64,000 bases of DNA from Clostridium sp. TW13 (GCF_024345225.1 NZ_BROD01000001.1:1-64000); one strand, 5' to 3'; positions 8,586 to 18,774 are shown, numbered from the stretch's first letter. Made by a program: numbers and translations. The notes: generated from the letters alone by a model not told the origin.

Positions 8586-10334
8586 ATGAAAAAGACTTTT
8601 AACAATTTAAAAATGGCAATTAAGTTAGGAATACTAGTAACTATTGTTTCTATATTTATAGGAGTTGTAGGATTTATAGGTATTAGTGATATGGATAAGA
8701 TTAATTCAGGCACATCATTATTACACAACTATAATTTAAATATTATAGAGCAAATTGATTCTTTAAGACGAGGGTATTCGGATATTAGAACAGATCTGAT
8801 TAAGATGGCGTATAAGGAAAAGAAAGATGATGGTGAGAATCAAGAAATTACTCAGGAAATAGATGAATTGACTAAGAAAAATGCGGATTTATTTGCAACA
8901 ATTAAGAAAATTAATGAAGCAGGAAGAATGTATAAAAGTACAGAGGGGCAGAAAGATAAGGAACTTTTAGATAAGATAGAGAGTTCATCTAAACAATACT
9001 TAGAGATGGGAAAAAAGGTATGTGATTTTGGTGTGGCTGGAGATTTTAAATCAGCAGTAACACAAATTTCTGGAGCTTCTAATATTAGAGCTGAATTGTT
9101 TAATTCACTAGATGAATTAAGGAATATAGCTACAAAAGAAGCGGATTCAATATACCAATTGAACAATAATACATATAATAGTGCTAAGGTTTTTGTTATA
9201 GGAATTACCGTTGGTGGGTTTATATTGGCAATTATATTAGGAGTATTAATAGCTACTAATATATCAAGAGCATTAAAGAAGGTAGTGAATTTTGCTGGAG
9301 ATTTAGGCAATGGTGATTTAACCACTGAAATTAAGATAAATGCAAAGGATGAAATAGGAGAATTAGCAACTGCTTTAAATAAAGCAAAGGATAATATGAA
9401 GGTATTAATATCAGAAATGATTAATGGTGCCAATGACATTAGTGCAACGAGTGAAGAATTATCTGCTACATCAGAAGAAGTATCTTCAAAAATGCAAATG
9501 GTAAATGACTCAACTGAGCAAATTACAAGAGGAATTCAAGATTTGAGTGCAACTACTCAGCAAGTTAGTGCTTCAGCTCAAGAAATTGGCAGCACAACAA
9601 CTGAATTAAACAGTAAGGCTAATAATAGTTTTACATCTGCTTCAGAAATCAAGAGCAGAGCAATTGAGGTAAAAGAAAAGGCTACTAAAAATATAGAAGA
9701 AGGCAATGTAATATATCTAGAAAATAAACAAAACATTCTAAATGCAATAGAAGCGGGACAGGTTGTTCAGGATGTTAAGCTTATGGCAGATTCAATTGGA
9801 GACATAGCTTCTCAAATTAATTTACTTGCATTGAATGCAGCGATTGAAGCAGCAAGAGCTGGAGAAGCTGGAAAAGGATTTGCTGTTGTTGCAGATGAAG
9901 TGAGAATTCTTGCAGAACAATCTTCACAAGCAGTAGAAAATATTCAAGAAACAGTGACTAAGGTACAAGAGGCTTTTGATAATTTATCTAAGAGTGGACA
10001 ATATGTTCTAGGATATCTTGAAGATAGTGTTAAACCAAGCTATAAATTATTGATGGATACAGGTGTACAATATGAAAAGGATGCAGAATTTGTAAATGAT
10101 ATGGCTAAGGATATAGCAGATTCATCTAAAAAGATGAAGGAAGTTATAAGCCAAATAAATTCTGCATTAGAAAATCTTTCACATACTGCTGTAGAATCAG
10201 CTACTAGCTCAGAAGATATTTTAGCAAGTGTAAATGAAGTAAGTCATGCAATTATGGAAGTTGCAAAATCAGCTCAAAATCAAGCAGAGACTTCTCAAAC
10301 ATTAACTGAAATGGCTCAAAAATTTAATCTATAA
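8586..10334 (+). CDS. methyl-accepting chemotaxis protein
   Basis: A 582-residue membrane chemoreceptor. One membrane helix is at about residues 13-33 and a second at about 199-222; the extracytoplasmic part between them (about 165 residues) is helical and looks like a four-helix-bundle ligand domain. A HAMP linker follows (about 223-275), then a long coiled-coil signalling domain. The hairpin tip is recognised from [20 protein letters not shown] and [12 protein letters not shown] near residues 410-440, the region that contacts CheA and CheW. The ligand is unknown. It stands alone, with a long leader and its own terminator, as orphan chemoreceptors often do in clostridia. Confidence 0.93.
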   Translation: MKKTFNNLKMAIKLGILVTIVSIFIGVVGFIGISDMDKINSGTSLLHNYNLNIIEQIDSLRRGYSDIRTDLIKMAYKEKKDDGENQEITQEIDELTKKNADLFATIKKINEAGRMYKSTEGQKDKELLDKIESSSKQYLEMGKKVCDFGVAGDFKSAVTQISGASNIRAELFNSLDELRNIATKEADSIYQLNNNTYNSAKVFVIGITVGGFILAIILGVLIATNISRALKKVVNFAGDLGNGDLTTEIKINAKDEIGELATALNKAKDNMKVLISEMINGANDISATSEELSATSEEVSSKMQMVNDSTEQITRGIQDLSATTQQVSASAQEIGSTTTELNSKANNSFTSASEIKSRAIEVKEKATKNIEEGNVIYLENKQNILNAIEAGQVVQDVKLMADSIGDIASQINLLALNAAIEAARAGEAGKGFAVVADEVRILAEQSSQAVENIQETVTKVQEAFDNLSKSGQYVLGYLEDSVKPSYKLLMDTGVQYEKDAEFVNDMAKDIADSSKKMKEVISQINSALENLSHTAVESATSSEDILASVNEVSHAIMEVAKSAQNQAETSQTLTEMAQKFNL

Positions 10335-10373
10335 AACAAATAGGCTGTTGTTTTTGCAACAGCCTATTTGTTT
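10335..10373. terminator. terminator between convergent genes
   Basis: AACAAATAGGCTGTTG (10335-10350) pairs with CAACAGCCTATTTGTT (10357-10372). The stem is flanked by A and T runs, so it can stop transcription from both sides. Confidence 0.85.
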
Positions 10374-10393
10374 AAGCAAAAGTGCTTTGTATT

Positions 10394-12829
10394 TTATTTG
10401 AATAGATATAATGAATCTTCGCTCATTCCACCAACATGTCCTTGGAATCCACTGTTTTGATTATTTTGGTTTTTTTGCCCATTTTGGCTATTTTCATTGT
10501 TTTGAGTGCTGTTGTTTGATTGGTTTGTAGTGGTATTTTGGGTTGATGAAGTATTATTTGATTTTGATGTTGAATTAATATTTGTGTTTGAATTTTGAGT
10601 ATTTGTTTTAGTTGAAGTACCACCGTACTCTGTAGGATCTATAAGTGTAGCATGTTGTTTTACATAAGATATAATCTCTGAATTTTCATTTCCGCCACCT
10701 TCACCTGATATTAAGAAGTAGGTTATCTTGCCTTCCTTAACTAGTTCTTTAAGTTTATCAAGAGTTAAGGAATTATCAGAACCAAGGAAACCACCATAGG
10801 CATAAGCTGGTAAACCTGTGTTGATTATCATTTGTGCTACTGTGTTAGATCTTTGAGCAACAACTAAGAAAGATCCTTCAGTATAATTTGATACTAGATA
10901 ATTCTCAAGTCCAGATGATTTTGAAGTTGCTTTTGATTTAGTTCTAGATTTAGTATTAGTTGAATTAGTGTTTGTATTGCTAGTAGTATTACTTTTTGAA
11001 GAAGATACGCCTGGCATATTAGGTACACCCATGTTATTTTGTGATCCTAAATTAGGATCTGCATAAGGCATTGTTGTATTTGTTACATACATAACAGGTG
11101 TTAATGACCAATAAAATGGCGCTGCTAGTATTGATACTATCATAAACCCTGTAGCTACAAGAGATATTATTTTCTTTGGTTTAATGTAGTTTACTGCCAT
11201 AAGGACAAGTGAAGCTATTGCTGTAACTGCCATTATAGGTAAAAGCCATGATCTTAATGCTGTATAGCTCCATACACATTTGAATTGTAGAGCCATAGTT
11301 CCAACTAATGATATAGGAAGCATAAATTGTCTCCAACTTGCTTTTAATCTAAATTCTTCGTACATTTTAACTATTCCTACACCAGCTAAAACAGCTATTT
11401 CAGGAGCCATCATACATAGGTAGTATCTGTGATAGAATCCTGCAAAGCTGAAGAATGCACCCATTGTTGCAAGCCAAGATCCCCAGAATGCTAATACACA
11501 TTGTTTTTCTGTGAGTTTCTTTAAGTTTATTTTACGAATGAATACTATTATACCGCAGATTGCAGTTAATAATAACCAAGATATTTGTCCATAAAGGTTA
11601 GTACTCCAAAGTCTTGCTATAGAAGCAGTACCAATTTCACTGCTTCCCATTCCTCCGCCTTGTTGACCGCCATTTGGTCCACCCCCTTTTCCCATTTCTG
11701 GAGGGGTTCCCATATTGTTTCCTTGGCCACCCTGCATTTGTGGAGGATTTCCCATGCTATTGTTTTGACCATTAGTTGATTGATTAGCATTGTTACTACT
11801 ACTGTTTTGAGTGTTATTTGTTGTTTGATTATTGTTTGAGTTATTTTGGTTGTTATTAGGATTAAAAGTATTTGAGTTTGCATTGCTATTTGTAGAGTTA
11901 TTGCTGTTATTTTGATTTGGCATTGAAGGTGGATTACCATTTTCACCATTCATAGAAGGAGGGGTACCCATCTTTCCGCTACCACCACCCATTCCACCAG
12001 TGGTGCCTTGTCCAGTAATTCTTTCAAGACCGTTGTGTCCAAGTATAAGTTCAAATACAGAATTGTTAGAAGTACTGTCTACATAAGGTCTTTGGCTTGA
12101 AGGATATAAATCTACTACAGTAGCCCATGAAAAAGATACTGCAACAACTATAATCATGCTTATTATTCCAGCAGCAAAACGCTTGATTAATTTTTCTTTT
12201 GCAAAGAATAAGTACACAATTGCAAAGGCTGGAAGTATAGTGTAAGCTTGAAGCATTTTTATGTTAAAGCCTAAACCTATGAATAGTGCGGCTATAAATA
12301 AATAACGCCATTTTCCAGTGTTAATAGATTTAAATAAAAACCAAGTTGCTACAAGTAGTACAAATATTAATTGCATATCCATAGTGTTGTTACGTGATGC
12401 AACTACAACTACTGGTGTTAGTGCAAAAATAAGAGAAGAAATAAGTCCTGCTGGACGGCCGAAGTATTTTGCTGTTAGTATGTATACCATGATACAAGAG
12501 ACAGTTCCTGCTAAAGCTTGAGGAAGTAACATTGCCCAGCCATGATATCCAAATACTAAAACAGATATTGCTTGAGTCCATAGACCTAGAGGGGGTTTAT
12601 CAACAGAAACCATTCCTGCTGGATCAAAAGCTACAAAAAAGAAATTTTTGAAACTTAAGGTCATACTTTTTATTGCTGCAGCATAATATTCGTTGCCGTA
12701 GCCGTATTTTGATATGGCATAAAAGTTAAACCAAAAGGAAAGTATACCGATTAAGGTTAAAACTATAAGATGCCAATAATTTTTCAATAAAGGTAAAAAC
12801 TTATTATTGCTGTTTTCAAGTTTTTGCAT
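10394..12829 (-). CDS. GT39-type membrane glycosyltransferase (ArnT/PMT-like) with Asn/Gln-rich inserts
   Basis: An 811-residue polytopic protein related to the dolichyl/undecaprenyl-phosphate-sugar glycosyltransferases (GT39, PMT/ArnT-like). The first external loop carries YYAAAIKSM and D77KPPLGLW, the conserved acidic region, followed by about ten hydrophobic helices. These enzymes move a sugar from a polyprenyl phosphate carrier to a surface acceptor. Unusual are long low-complexity stretches: a Gly/Met/Pro/Asn/Gln-rich block at about 275-400, a Ser/Thr/Asn-rich block at about 610-650, and an Asn/Gln/Ser-rich tail after about 735. They are probably external linkers. It is a single-gene unit; a MITE-like repeat lies 26 bases upstream of its start. 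Confidence 0.85.
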   Translation of the reverse strand: MQKLENSNNKFLPLLKNYWHLIVLTLIGILSFWFNFYAISKYGYGNEYYAAAIKSMTLSFKNFFFVAFDPAGMVSVDKPPLGLWTQAISVLVFGYHGWAMLLPQALAGTVSCIMVYILTAKYFGRPAGLISSLIFALTPVVVVASRNNTMDMQLIFVLLVATWFLFKSINTGKWRYLFIAALFIGLGFNIKMLQAYTILPAFAIVYLFFAKEKLIKRFAAGIISMIIVVAVSFSWATVVDLYPSSQRPYVDSTSNNSVFELILGHNGLERITGQGTTGGMGGGSGKMGTPPSMNGENGNPPSMPNQNNSNNSTNSNANSNTFNPNNNQNNSNNNQTTNNTQNSSSNNANQSTNGQNNSMGNPPQMQGGQGNNMGTPPEMGKGGGPNGGQQGGGMGSSEIGTASIARLWSTNLYGQISWLLLTAICGIIVFIRKINLKKLTEKQCVLAFWGSWLATMGAFFSFAGFYHRYYLCMMAPEIAVLAGVGIVKMYEEFRLKASWRQFMLPISLVGTMALQFKCVWSYTALRSWLLPIMAVTAIASLVLMAVNYIKPKKIISLVATGFMIVSILAAPFYWSLTPVMYVTNTTMPYADPNLGSQNNMGVPNMPGVSSSKSNTTSNTNTNSTNTKSRTKSKATSKSSGLENYLVSNYTEGSFLVVAQRSNTVAQMIINTGLPAYAYGGFLGSDNSLTLDKLKELVKEGKITYFLISGEGGGNENSEIISYVKQHATLIDPTEYGGTSTKTNTQNSNTNINSTSKSNNTSSTQNTTTNQSNNSTQNNENSQNGQKNQNNQNSGFQGHVGGMSEDSLYLFK

Positions 12830-12855
12830 TATTAATCACTCCATATAATTTGATA

Positions 12856-12907
12856 AGGCATCTGAAAATAAGTATATATAAATTTACTTATTTCTCGAAG
12901 ATGTCTA
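12856..12907 (+). repeat. MITE-like repeat, copy A
   Basis: Short inverted repeat starting AGGCATCTGAAAATAAG and ending CTTATTTCTCGAAGATGTCTA. It lies between the divergent GT39 and formyl-THF ligase genes and belongs to the same family as copies B-J. Confidence 0.75.
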
Positions 12908-13001
12908 ATATTATAATAAAAGTGTTATGTGATGGTTTTGTGTTAAAATAGTGGAGATGTAGTGAAACTTTATTTTATGGTATCAAATATGGGAGGTAAT
13001 T

Positions 13002-13547
13002 ATGAAAAAAAGTGAGTTAAGACAAGAAATAAAGGCAAAAAGAAAGTTATTTTATGAAACTGATAAAGAGCTTAAAGATAGATATGATGATGAATTAATT
13101 GAAGTGTTAATCAATGATGAGCAGTACAAAAAAGCAAAGAATATATTTTGCTATATAGGAATGGACGAGGAAATTAATACAAAGAGATTTATAGAAAGAG
13201 CTCTTAAAGATGAAAAGAATATTTCTGTACCAAAGGTAATTAAAAAGCATGAGATCAAAGCAATAAACATAAATTCATTAAATGATTTAGTAGAAGTGCC
13301 TCCTTTTGGTATATTAGAACCTAGAGATTGTAATAATGTAATGGAAGATATAGATTTAATTATAGTTCCAGGATTAGCGTTTGATAATAATGGTGGTAGA
13401 TTAGGTTATGGTGGTGGATTTTACGATGCTTTTTTAGAGAAAAATAGTAAAGCTGAGACTATAGCATTATGTTATGATTTTCAGTTATTAGAGTATATAC
13501 CCATGGATGAGCATGATATAAGAGTAAAGAAAATTATTTCTAAATAA
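13002..13547 (+). CDS. 5-formyltetrahydrofolate cyclo-ligase
   Basis: A 181-residue protein of the MTHFS/YgfA family, which converts 5-formyl-THF to 5,10-methenyl-THF with ATP. The N-terminal helix KKSELRQEIKAKR and the C-terminal signature GGRLGYGGGFYD (about residues 132-143, phosphate/folate binding) are both intact, and the length is normal. GGGAGG precedes the ATG. It stands alone between two MITE-like repeats; its folate role fits loosely with the downstream methionine genes, but they have separate control. Confidence 0.92.
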   Translation: MKKSELRQEIKAKRKLFYETDKELKDRYDDELIEVLINDEQYKKAKNIFCYIGMDEEINTKRFIERALKDEKNISVPKVIKKHEIKAININSLNDLVEVPPFGILEPRDCNNVMEDIDLIIVPGLAFDNNGGRLGYGGGFYDAFLEKNSKAETIALCYDFQLLEYIPMDEHDIRVKKIISK

Positions 13548-13608
13548 ACTAAAATAACTCTTGTAAAATTTTTTGATATGTGTATAATAGTATTAATAAT
13601 TAAATATA

Positions 13609-13769
13609 AGGCATCTGAAAATAAATAACAAGTTCAAATATGCGACGGATATTTTTAGTTAGACAAGGAAACAGGTTCCGCAGATAGTGAGCTATCTAAG
13701 GGTTCTGTTGACGCAGTATAACGGAAAATAGACTAGAATATGGACTTACTTATTTTTTGAAGATGCCTA
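13609..13769 (+). repeat. MITE-like repeat, copy B (longest, about 160 bases)
   Basis: Begins AAGGCATCTGAAAATAAATA and ends TTATTTTTTGAAGATGCCTA; the outer ~30 bases of each side are imperfectly complementary. The interior contains a nested hairpin AGATAGTGAGCTATCT. It stops 7 bases before the SAM riboswitch aptamer. The left half is shared with copy J (about 90% by eye). Confidence 0.8.
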
Positions 13770-13775
13770 GATCGA

Positions 13776-14018
13776 TCTTTTATCAAGAATGGTGGAGGGA
13801 CTGGCCCTGTGAAGCCTGGCAACAACTAACCGCATAAGTTAGACTGTGCTAAATCCTGCGAAGATTATCTGTGTATCCATTTATACATAGAAATTTTTCG
13901 AGAGATGAGAGATAGTGAATAGGCTTTTTCTGCTTTTGAAAAAAGGCGGTAATATAACCATATGTACATGCTTATTAGCTACTTTCTTATCTTAATTGAT
14001 AAAAAAGTAGCTTTTTTA
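13776..14018 (+). promoter_or_regulatory. SAM-I riboswitch (S-box) with terminator, controlling metY-hom
   Basis: The conserved S-box core is present: ATCAAGAATGGTGGAGGGAC, TGGCCCTGTGAAGCCTGGCA, GTGCTAAATCCTGC and GAGATGAGAGA. P1 forms between 13776-13784 and 13904-13912. The expression platform is a terminator with stem 13977-13991 / 13998-14012 followed by six T. By family rule, SAM binding stabilises P1, lets the terminator form and shuts off the downstream methionine genes. Confidence 0.95.
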
Positions 14019-14067
14019 TTTATCAAAAAACTGGCTAACATGATTTTACATTGGGGATATTTAGTTA

Positions 14068-14140
14068 TAGGAATATCAAAATAAATAATAAGTTCAAATA
14101 TTCATCATATATGGACTTACTTATTATTTGAAGATGCCTA
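14068..14140 (+). repeat. MITE-like repeat, copy C, inside the metY leader
   Basis: The right end, ATGGACTTACTTATT and TTTGAAGATGCCTA, is intact. The left end is degraded (TAGGAATATCAAAATAAATA). It lies between the riboswitch terminator and metY, so it is transcribed in every metY mRNA and could form a hairpin ahead of the ribosome site. Confidence 0.75.
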
Positions 14141-14164
14141 AATAATACAAGGGGGCTTTTATAT

Positions 14165-15445
14165 ATGAGTAAAGAATGGAATTTTGACACTATTTGCGTG
14201 CAAGGAGGATACAATCCAAAATCAGGTGATCCAAGAGTTGCACCACTTTATCAAAGTACAACCTATAAGTATGACACACCAGAAGATTTAGCAGGATTAT
14301 TTGCATTAACAAAGGAAGGTCATCTTTATACAAGAATAAGTAATCCAACAGTAGCTGTTTTAGAAGATAAGTATACACAGCTAGAAAAAGGGGTAGGTGC
14401 TGTGGCAACAGCTTCTGGTCAAGCTGCAATACTTTTAGCGGTTTTGAATATCTGTGAAGAAGGAGATCATATTCTTTCTAGTGCTACAATTTATGGGGGA
14501 ACATTTAATTTGTTCAATGTAACATTAAAAAGATATGGTATAGATGTTACCTTTGTTGATCCAGAAGCAGATGAAGAAGAGATACTTAAGGCAGCAAAAC
14601 CAAACACTAAATTCTTATTCGGAGAAACTATAGGAAATCCAGGACTTAACATATTGGATTTTGACAAATTCTCAAGAATTGCAAAGAAATTGGATATACC
14701 ATTTATAGTTGATAACACAGTAGCATCACCTTATTTGTGCAATCCATTTGATTTTGGGGTAGATATAGTGGTACATTCCACAAGCAAATATTCTGATGGT
14801 CATGCTACAGCTTTAGGTGGAATTGTAGTAGATGGAGGAACCTTTAACTGGGATAACGGTAAATTTAAAGGATTAGTGGAACCAGATGAAAGTTATCATG
14901 GAGTTAAGTATGTTGAAACCTTTGGCAATGCAGCTTATATAACTAAGTTAAGAGTTCAAATGCTAAGAGATTTAGGAGCAAGTCCAAGTCCTTTCAATGC
15001 ATATCTTACAAACCTTGGACTTGAGACTCTACATTTAAGAATGGAAAGACATAGCTACAATGCATTGGAGCTTGCTAGATACTTAGATAAGAATCCAAAT
15101 GTAAGTTGGGTAAACTATCCCTTCCTTGAAGGGAACAAATATTATGGAAGAGCTCATAAGTACTTAAAGACTGGAGCGTCAGGCTTGCTTACTTTTGGAA
15201 TCAAAGGTGGAGTAGAGGCTGCTACTAAATTTTCAAAGGGCTTAGAATTAGTAGCACTAGCAGTACATTTAGGGGATGCTAGAACATCATTATTGCATCC
15301 AGCAAGTACTACTCACAGTCAATTATCAGAAGAGGAGCAAATTAAGAGTGGGGTAGCTCCAGATCTTATAAGAGTTTCAGTGGGAATAGAAAAAGTAGAA
15401 GATTTGATTAGAGACTTTGAAAAGGGCTTTAACAAATTGAAATAA
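14165..15445 (+). CDS. metY: O-acetylhomoserine sulfhydrylase (aminocarboxypropyltransferase)
   Basis: A 426-residue PLP enzyme of the Cys/Met metabolism family that makes homocysteine from O-acetylhomoserine and sulfide. Recognised motifs are YQSTTYKYDTPEDLA, the PLP-phosphate region SGQAAILLA, and the Schiff-base lysine in STSKYSDGH. The length of about 430, rather than 380-400 as in cystathionine enzymes, and the inserts after LGGIVVDGG favour MetY. AAGGGGG precedes the ATG. It follows a SAM-I riboswitch and is 31 bases ahead of hom, so both are SAM-repressed methionine genes. Confidence 0.93.
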   Translation: MSKEWNFDTICVQGGYNPKSGDPRVAPLYQSTTYKYDTPEDLAGLFALTKEGHLYTRISNPTVAVLEDKYTQLEKGVGAVATASGQAAILLAVLNICEEGDHILSSATIYGGTFNLFNVTLKRYGIDVTFVDPEADEEEILKAAKPNTKFLFGETIGNPGLNILDFDKFSRIAKKLDIPFIVDNTVASPYLCNPFDFGVDIVVHSTSKYSDGHATALGGIVVDGGTFNWDNGKFKGLVEPDESYHGVKYVETFGNAAYITKLRVQMLRDLGASPSPFNAYLTNLGLETLHLRMERHSYNALELARYLDKNPNVSWVNYPFLEGNKYYGRAHKYLKTGASGLLTFGIKGGVEAATKFSKGLELVALAVHLGDARTSLLHPASTTHSQLSEEEQIKSGVAPDLIRVSVGIEKVEDLIRDFEKGFNKLK

Positions 15446-15476
15446 GTAATAAGCAATAGGCAATAGGAGGCTTAAG

Positions 15477-16697
15477 ATGGTTAATATAGCATTGTTGGGA
15501 TATGGAGTAGTTGGAAGCGGAGTAGTTGAACTTGTTGAAAGATATAACGATAGACTTGGTAGAAAAGAGATAAATATAGTTTCTATTTTGGTAAGAAATA
15601 AATCAAAGCATAGAGATGAACTGTATTCAGATTTAATTACTGAGGATATTAATGAATTACTTAACAAAGGTTTTGATATATTGGTAGAAGTAATGGGAGG
15701 CTTACATCCTACTTATGAATATGTTGAGTCTGCCATCAAGGCAAACAAAAATATAATAACAGCAAATAAGGATTTAATAGCTGAATTGGGGGAACCATTA
15801 TTTTTATTAGCAAAGGAACATGGAGTTACACTAAGATTTGAAGCTAGTGTAGCTGGTGGGATTCCTATAATTAAGCCATTAACAGAATCTCTTCGCTCAG
15901 GAAATAATATTGAAAGTATAAAAGCTATTCTAAATGGAACAACTAATTTTATATTAACCAAGATGGATAAAGAGGGGCTTGAATATAAAGAAGCATTAAA
16001 AATAGCACAAGAATTGGGGTTTGCTGAAGCTAATCCAGAAGCAGATGTATTGGGGTATGATGCGGCTAGAAAACTTGCTATATTATCAAGTATCGCCTAT
16101 GACCAAAAGGTATACTGGAAGGATATAATCACCGAAGGAATTACTAATATAGATAGCAAAGATTTTAAATATGCCAATTCAATTAACTGCAAAATAAAGC
16201 TGGTAGCTCAAAGCAAAAGAAATAAAGACAGTATATATGCAGCAGTCAAGCCAGTATTAATAAGCAATGAAGATAAGTTAGCCAATGTTGATAATGAATT
16301 TAATTCAGTTACAGTTACAGGGGATGCAGTAGGAGAATTGATTTTTACAGGTAAAGGTGCTGGAAAATTACCAACCGCATCAGCAGTATTTGGAGATTTA
16401 ATTGATTTGATTGAGAACAGAACTTATACTGTAGATTGTTTTAAAGGAAATATATCAGAATTAGATAACAGCATTTCACAGTCATGTGAAGCTATGATAA
16501 GAATAAGCACACTTGAATCTGAAACAGCAATAAATGAAGCTAAGCAGCATTTTGAAAATGTAAAGTGTGTAGATATAGCAGAGGATGAAGTTATTATATT
16601 AGCAGGGGCTGATTCTGAAAATGAATTAGAAAATAGAGTTAAACAAATAAGTAATCTTGCTTTTGTTTCTGGTGTAAAAACAATGATGGTAATATAA
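15477..16697 (+). CDS. hom: homoserine dehydrogenase
   Basis: A 406-residue NAD(P)-dependent enzyme that reduces aspartate semialdehyde to homoserine, the branch point to threonine and methionine. The Rossmann motif GYGVVGSGV is at residues 5-13; GFAEANPEADVLGYDAARKLA holds the substrate and catalytic residues. The C-terminal 75 residues (from about 330) look like an ACT domain, normally used for threonine feedback. GGAGG lies 8 bases before the ATG. Its position behind metY places it under the SAM riboswitch, coupling homoserine supply to methionine demand. Confidence 0.94.
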   Translation: MVNIALLGYGVVGSGVVELVERYNDRLGRKEINIVSILVRNKSKHRDELYSDLITEDINELLNKGFDILVEVMGGLHPTYEYVESAIKANKNIITANKDLIAELGEPLFLLAKEHGVTLRFEASVAGGIPIIKPLTESLRSGNNIESIKAILNGTTNFILTKMDKEGLEYKEALKIAQELGFAEANPEADVLGYDAARKLAILSSIAYDQKVYWKDIITEGITNIDSKDFKYANSINCKIKLVAQSKRNKDSIYAAVKPVLISNEDKLANVDNEFNSVTVTGDAVGELIFTGKGAGKLPTASAVFGDLIDLIENRTYTVDCFKGNISELDNSISQSCEAMIRISTLESETAINEAKQHFENVKCVDIAEDEVIILAGADSENELENRVKQISNLAFVSGVKTMMVI

Positions 16698-16784
16698 GCT
16701 GTCTGAGTTCTCAGATAAGAAGAGGAATCTGTGTAATTTAACAGGTAATTAAGTTATTAGACAAGTTATTAGATTATAATATTT

Positions 16785-16829
16785 AAAACCCTGTAGTGAA
16801 CTAAAATTAATTCACTACAGGGTTTTTGC
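16785..16829. terminator. bidirectional terminator between hom and thrS
   Basis: AAAACCCTGTAGTGAA (16785-16800) pairs with TTCACTACAGGGTTTT (16811-16826). A-rich and T-rich flanks allow termination of both convergent genes. Confidence 0.88.
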
Positions 16830-16836
16830 TTAAATA

Positions 16837-18774
16837 TTATTTTTCTTTATCTTCAACTTCTTTAACGATTCTATTAACTAAATCTACTAATGGAAGTGAA
16901 CCTTCTTCTCCATTTTTTCTGCTTCTTACAGAAACTTCTTTGTTAGCAGCTTCTTTTTCTCCAACTACTAATATATAAGGAGTTCTTTCAAGTCTAGCTT
17001 CTCTGATTTTATAACCAATCTTTTCAGCTCTATAATCAGTCTCAACTCTTAGACCTTTGTTTCTTAATGCTTTAGTAACTTCTTCAGCATAATCATTGTA
17101 CTTATCTGAAATTGGAAGTACCTTAGCTTGAACTGGAGCCATCCAAGTTGGTAGAGCACCAGCATATTTTTCTATAAGCATTGCTAAAGTTCTTTCGTAG
17201 CAGCCTATTGAAGACCTGTGAATTATATATGGACGTTTCTTTTCGCCATCTTTATCAACATAAGACATATCAAATCTTTCTGCAAGAGCGAAGTCTATTT
17301 GAATAGTGAAAAGAGTGTCTTCCTTTCCATGAACATTTCTAAATTGAACGTCAAGTTTTGGACCATAGAAGGCAGCTTCATCTTCTGCTTCAATGAAATC
17401 TATATTTAAATGATTTAATATTTGTCTCATTAAGTTTTGAGTGCTTTCCCAAGCTTCAGGATCATTGATATATTTTTCTGTATTGTTAGGATCCCATTTT
17501 GAGAATCTATAAGATATATCATTTTCAATTCCTAAAGTAGTCATTACATATTTAACTAGGTCTACAACACCTTTAAATTCTTCTTCAAGCTGATCAGGTC
17601 TAACAATTAGGTGACCATCAGCTAAAGTAAACTGTCTAACTCTTATAAGACCATGCATTTCACCAGATGCTTCTTTTCTGAATAGAGTAGAAGTTTCAGC
17701 ATATCTTAGTGGTAGGTCTCTATAGCTGTGTTGTTCACTGTTGTAAATTGAATATTGGAATGGGCAAGTCATAGGTCTTAAAGCTAAAACTTCAGCATCA
17801 TGTTCTTCATCACCTAAAACAAACATTCCATCTTTATAGTGATCCCAGTGACCAGAAATTTTGTAAAGGTCGCTCTTTGCCATTAAAGGAGTCTTTGTTA
17901 ATAGGTAGCCTCTCTTTTCTTCTTCATCTTCTATCCATCTTTGAAGAACTTGAACTATCTTTGCACCCTTAGGCATTAGTAGAGGAAGACCTTGACCAAC
18001 ATTTTCATCAGTAGTGAAGAATTTTAATTCTCTACCTAATTTGTTGTGATCTCTCTTTTTAGCTTCTTCTAAAGCTTCAAGGAATTCATCTAAATCGCTC
18101 TTCTTAGGGAAAGCAGTACCATAAATTCTTGCAAGCATCTTATTGTTTTCATTTCCCTTCCAATAAGCACCTGTTGATCTTGTTAATTTTATTGCTTTAA
18201 GAGGTTTTAATGACATAATATGTGGACCAGCACATAAGTCAACAAGACCACCAATTTCGTAGAAAGAAATAACTGCATCCTCAGGTAAATCATTAATTAA
18301 TTCAACCTTGTAAGGTTCATTTTTGTCTTCCATTAATTTTAAAGCTTCAGCTCTTGGAAGTTCAAATCTTTTGATTTCTTCATTAGCTTTAATTATTTCT
18401 CTCATTTCAGCTTCAATTTTTTCTAAGTCTGTAGCAGAGAAAGATCCATCAATATCAAAGTCATAATAGAATCCATTAACGACTGCAGGCCCGATTGCTA
18501 GCTTAGCATTTGGATATAACTTCTTTACTGCAGCAGATAATACATGAGAAACTGTATGTCTGAAAGCATCTTTACCTTCTTGTGAATCAAAAGTGCAGAT
18601 GTTTAGGTTACAATCACTATTTACAATGTGACGTAAATCAACCACTTCTCCATTTACGGTTCCACATAAAGCCACCCTTGCTAATCCTTCACTTATATTT
18701 TTGGCGATTTCTAACACAGAAAGTCCAGCTTCAAATTCTTTTACTGAACCGTCTTTTAAAGTAATTTTTATCAT
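16837..18774 (-). CDS. thrS: threonine-tRNA ligase
   Basis: A 645-residue class II aminoacyl-tRNA synthetase. The domains are in the usual order: TGS (about 1-62), the editing domain with HTVSHVLSAA, the catalytic core with motifs seen in RPMTCPFQY, YRDLPLRYAE and GLIRVRQFTLADGHL, motif 3 near IHRSSIGCYERTLAML, and a C-terminal anticodon-binding domain (APVQAKVLPIS onward). Zn ligands are expected at C (in RPMTCP) and two His. The size is normal. A T-box leader immediately upstream indicates control by uncharged tRNA-Thr. Confidence 0.97.
   Translation of the reverse strand: MIKITLKDGSVKEFEAGLSVLEIAKNISEGLARVALCGTVNGEVVDLRHIVNSDCNLNICTFDSQEGKDAFRHTVSHVLSAAVKKLYPNAKLAIGPAVVNGFYYDFDIDGSFSATDLEKIEAEMREIIKANEEIKRFELPRAEALKLMEDKNEPYKVELINDLPEDAVISFYEIGGLVDLCAGPHIMSLKPLKAIKLTRSTGAYWKGNENNKMLARIYGTAFPKKSDLDEFLEALEEAKKRDHNKLGRELKFFTTDENVGQGLPLLMPKGAKIVQVLQRWIEDEEEKRGYLLTKTPLMAKSDLYKISGHWDHYKDGMFVLGDEEHDAEVLALRPMTCPFQYSIYNSEQHSYRDLPLRYAETSTLFRKEASGEMHGLIRVRQFTLADGHLIVRPDQLEEEFKGVVDLVKYVMTTLGIENDISYRFSKWDPNNTEKYINDPEAWESTQNLMRQILNHLNIDFIEAEDEAAFYGPKLDVQFRNVHGKEDTLFTIQIDFALAERFDMSYVDKDGEKKRPYIIHRSSIGCYERTLAMLIEKYAGALPTWMAPVQAKVLPISDKYNDYAEEVTKALRNKGLRVETDYRAEKIGYKIREARLERTPYILVVGEKEAANKEVSVRSRKNGEEGSLPLVDLVNRIVKEVEDKEK

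Noticed and set aside
13609-13769. Independent non-coding RNA gene
   Set aside because: Its structure is explained by membership of the dispersed inverted-repeat family; no promoter or terminator of its own is evident.
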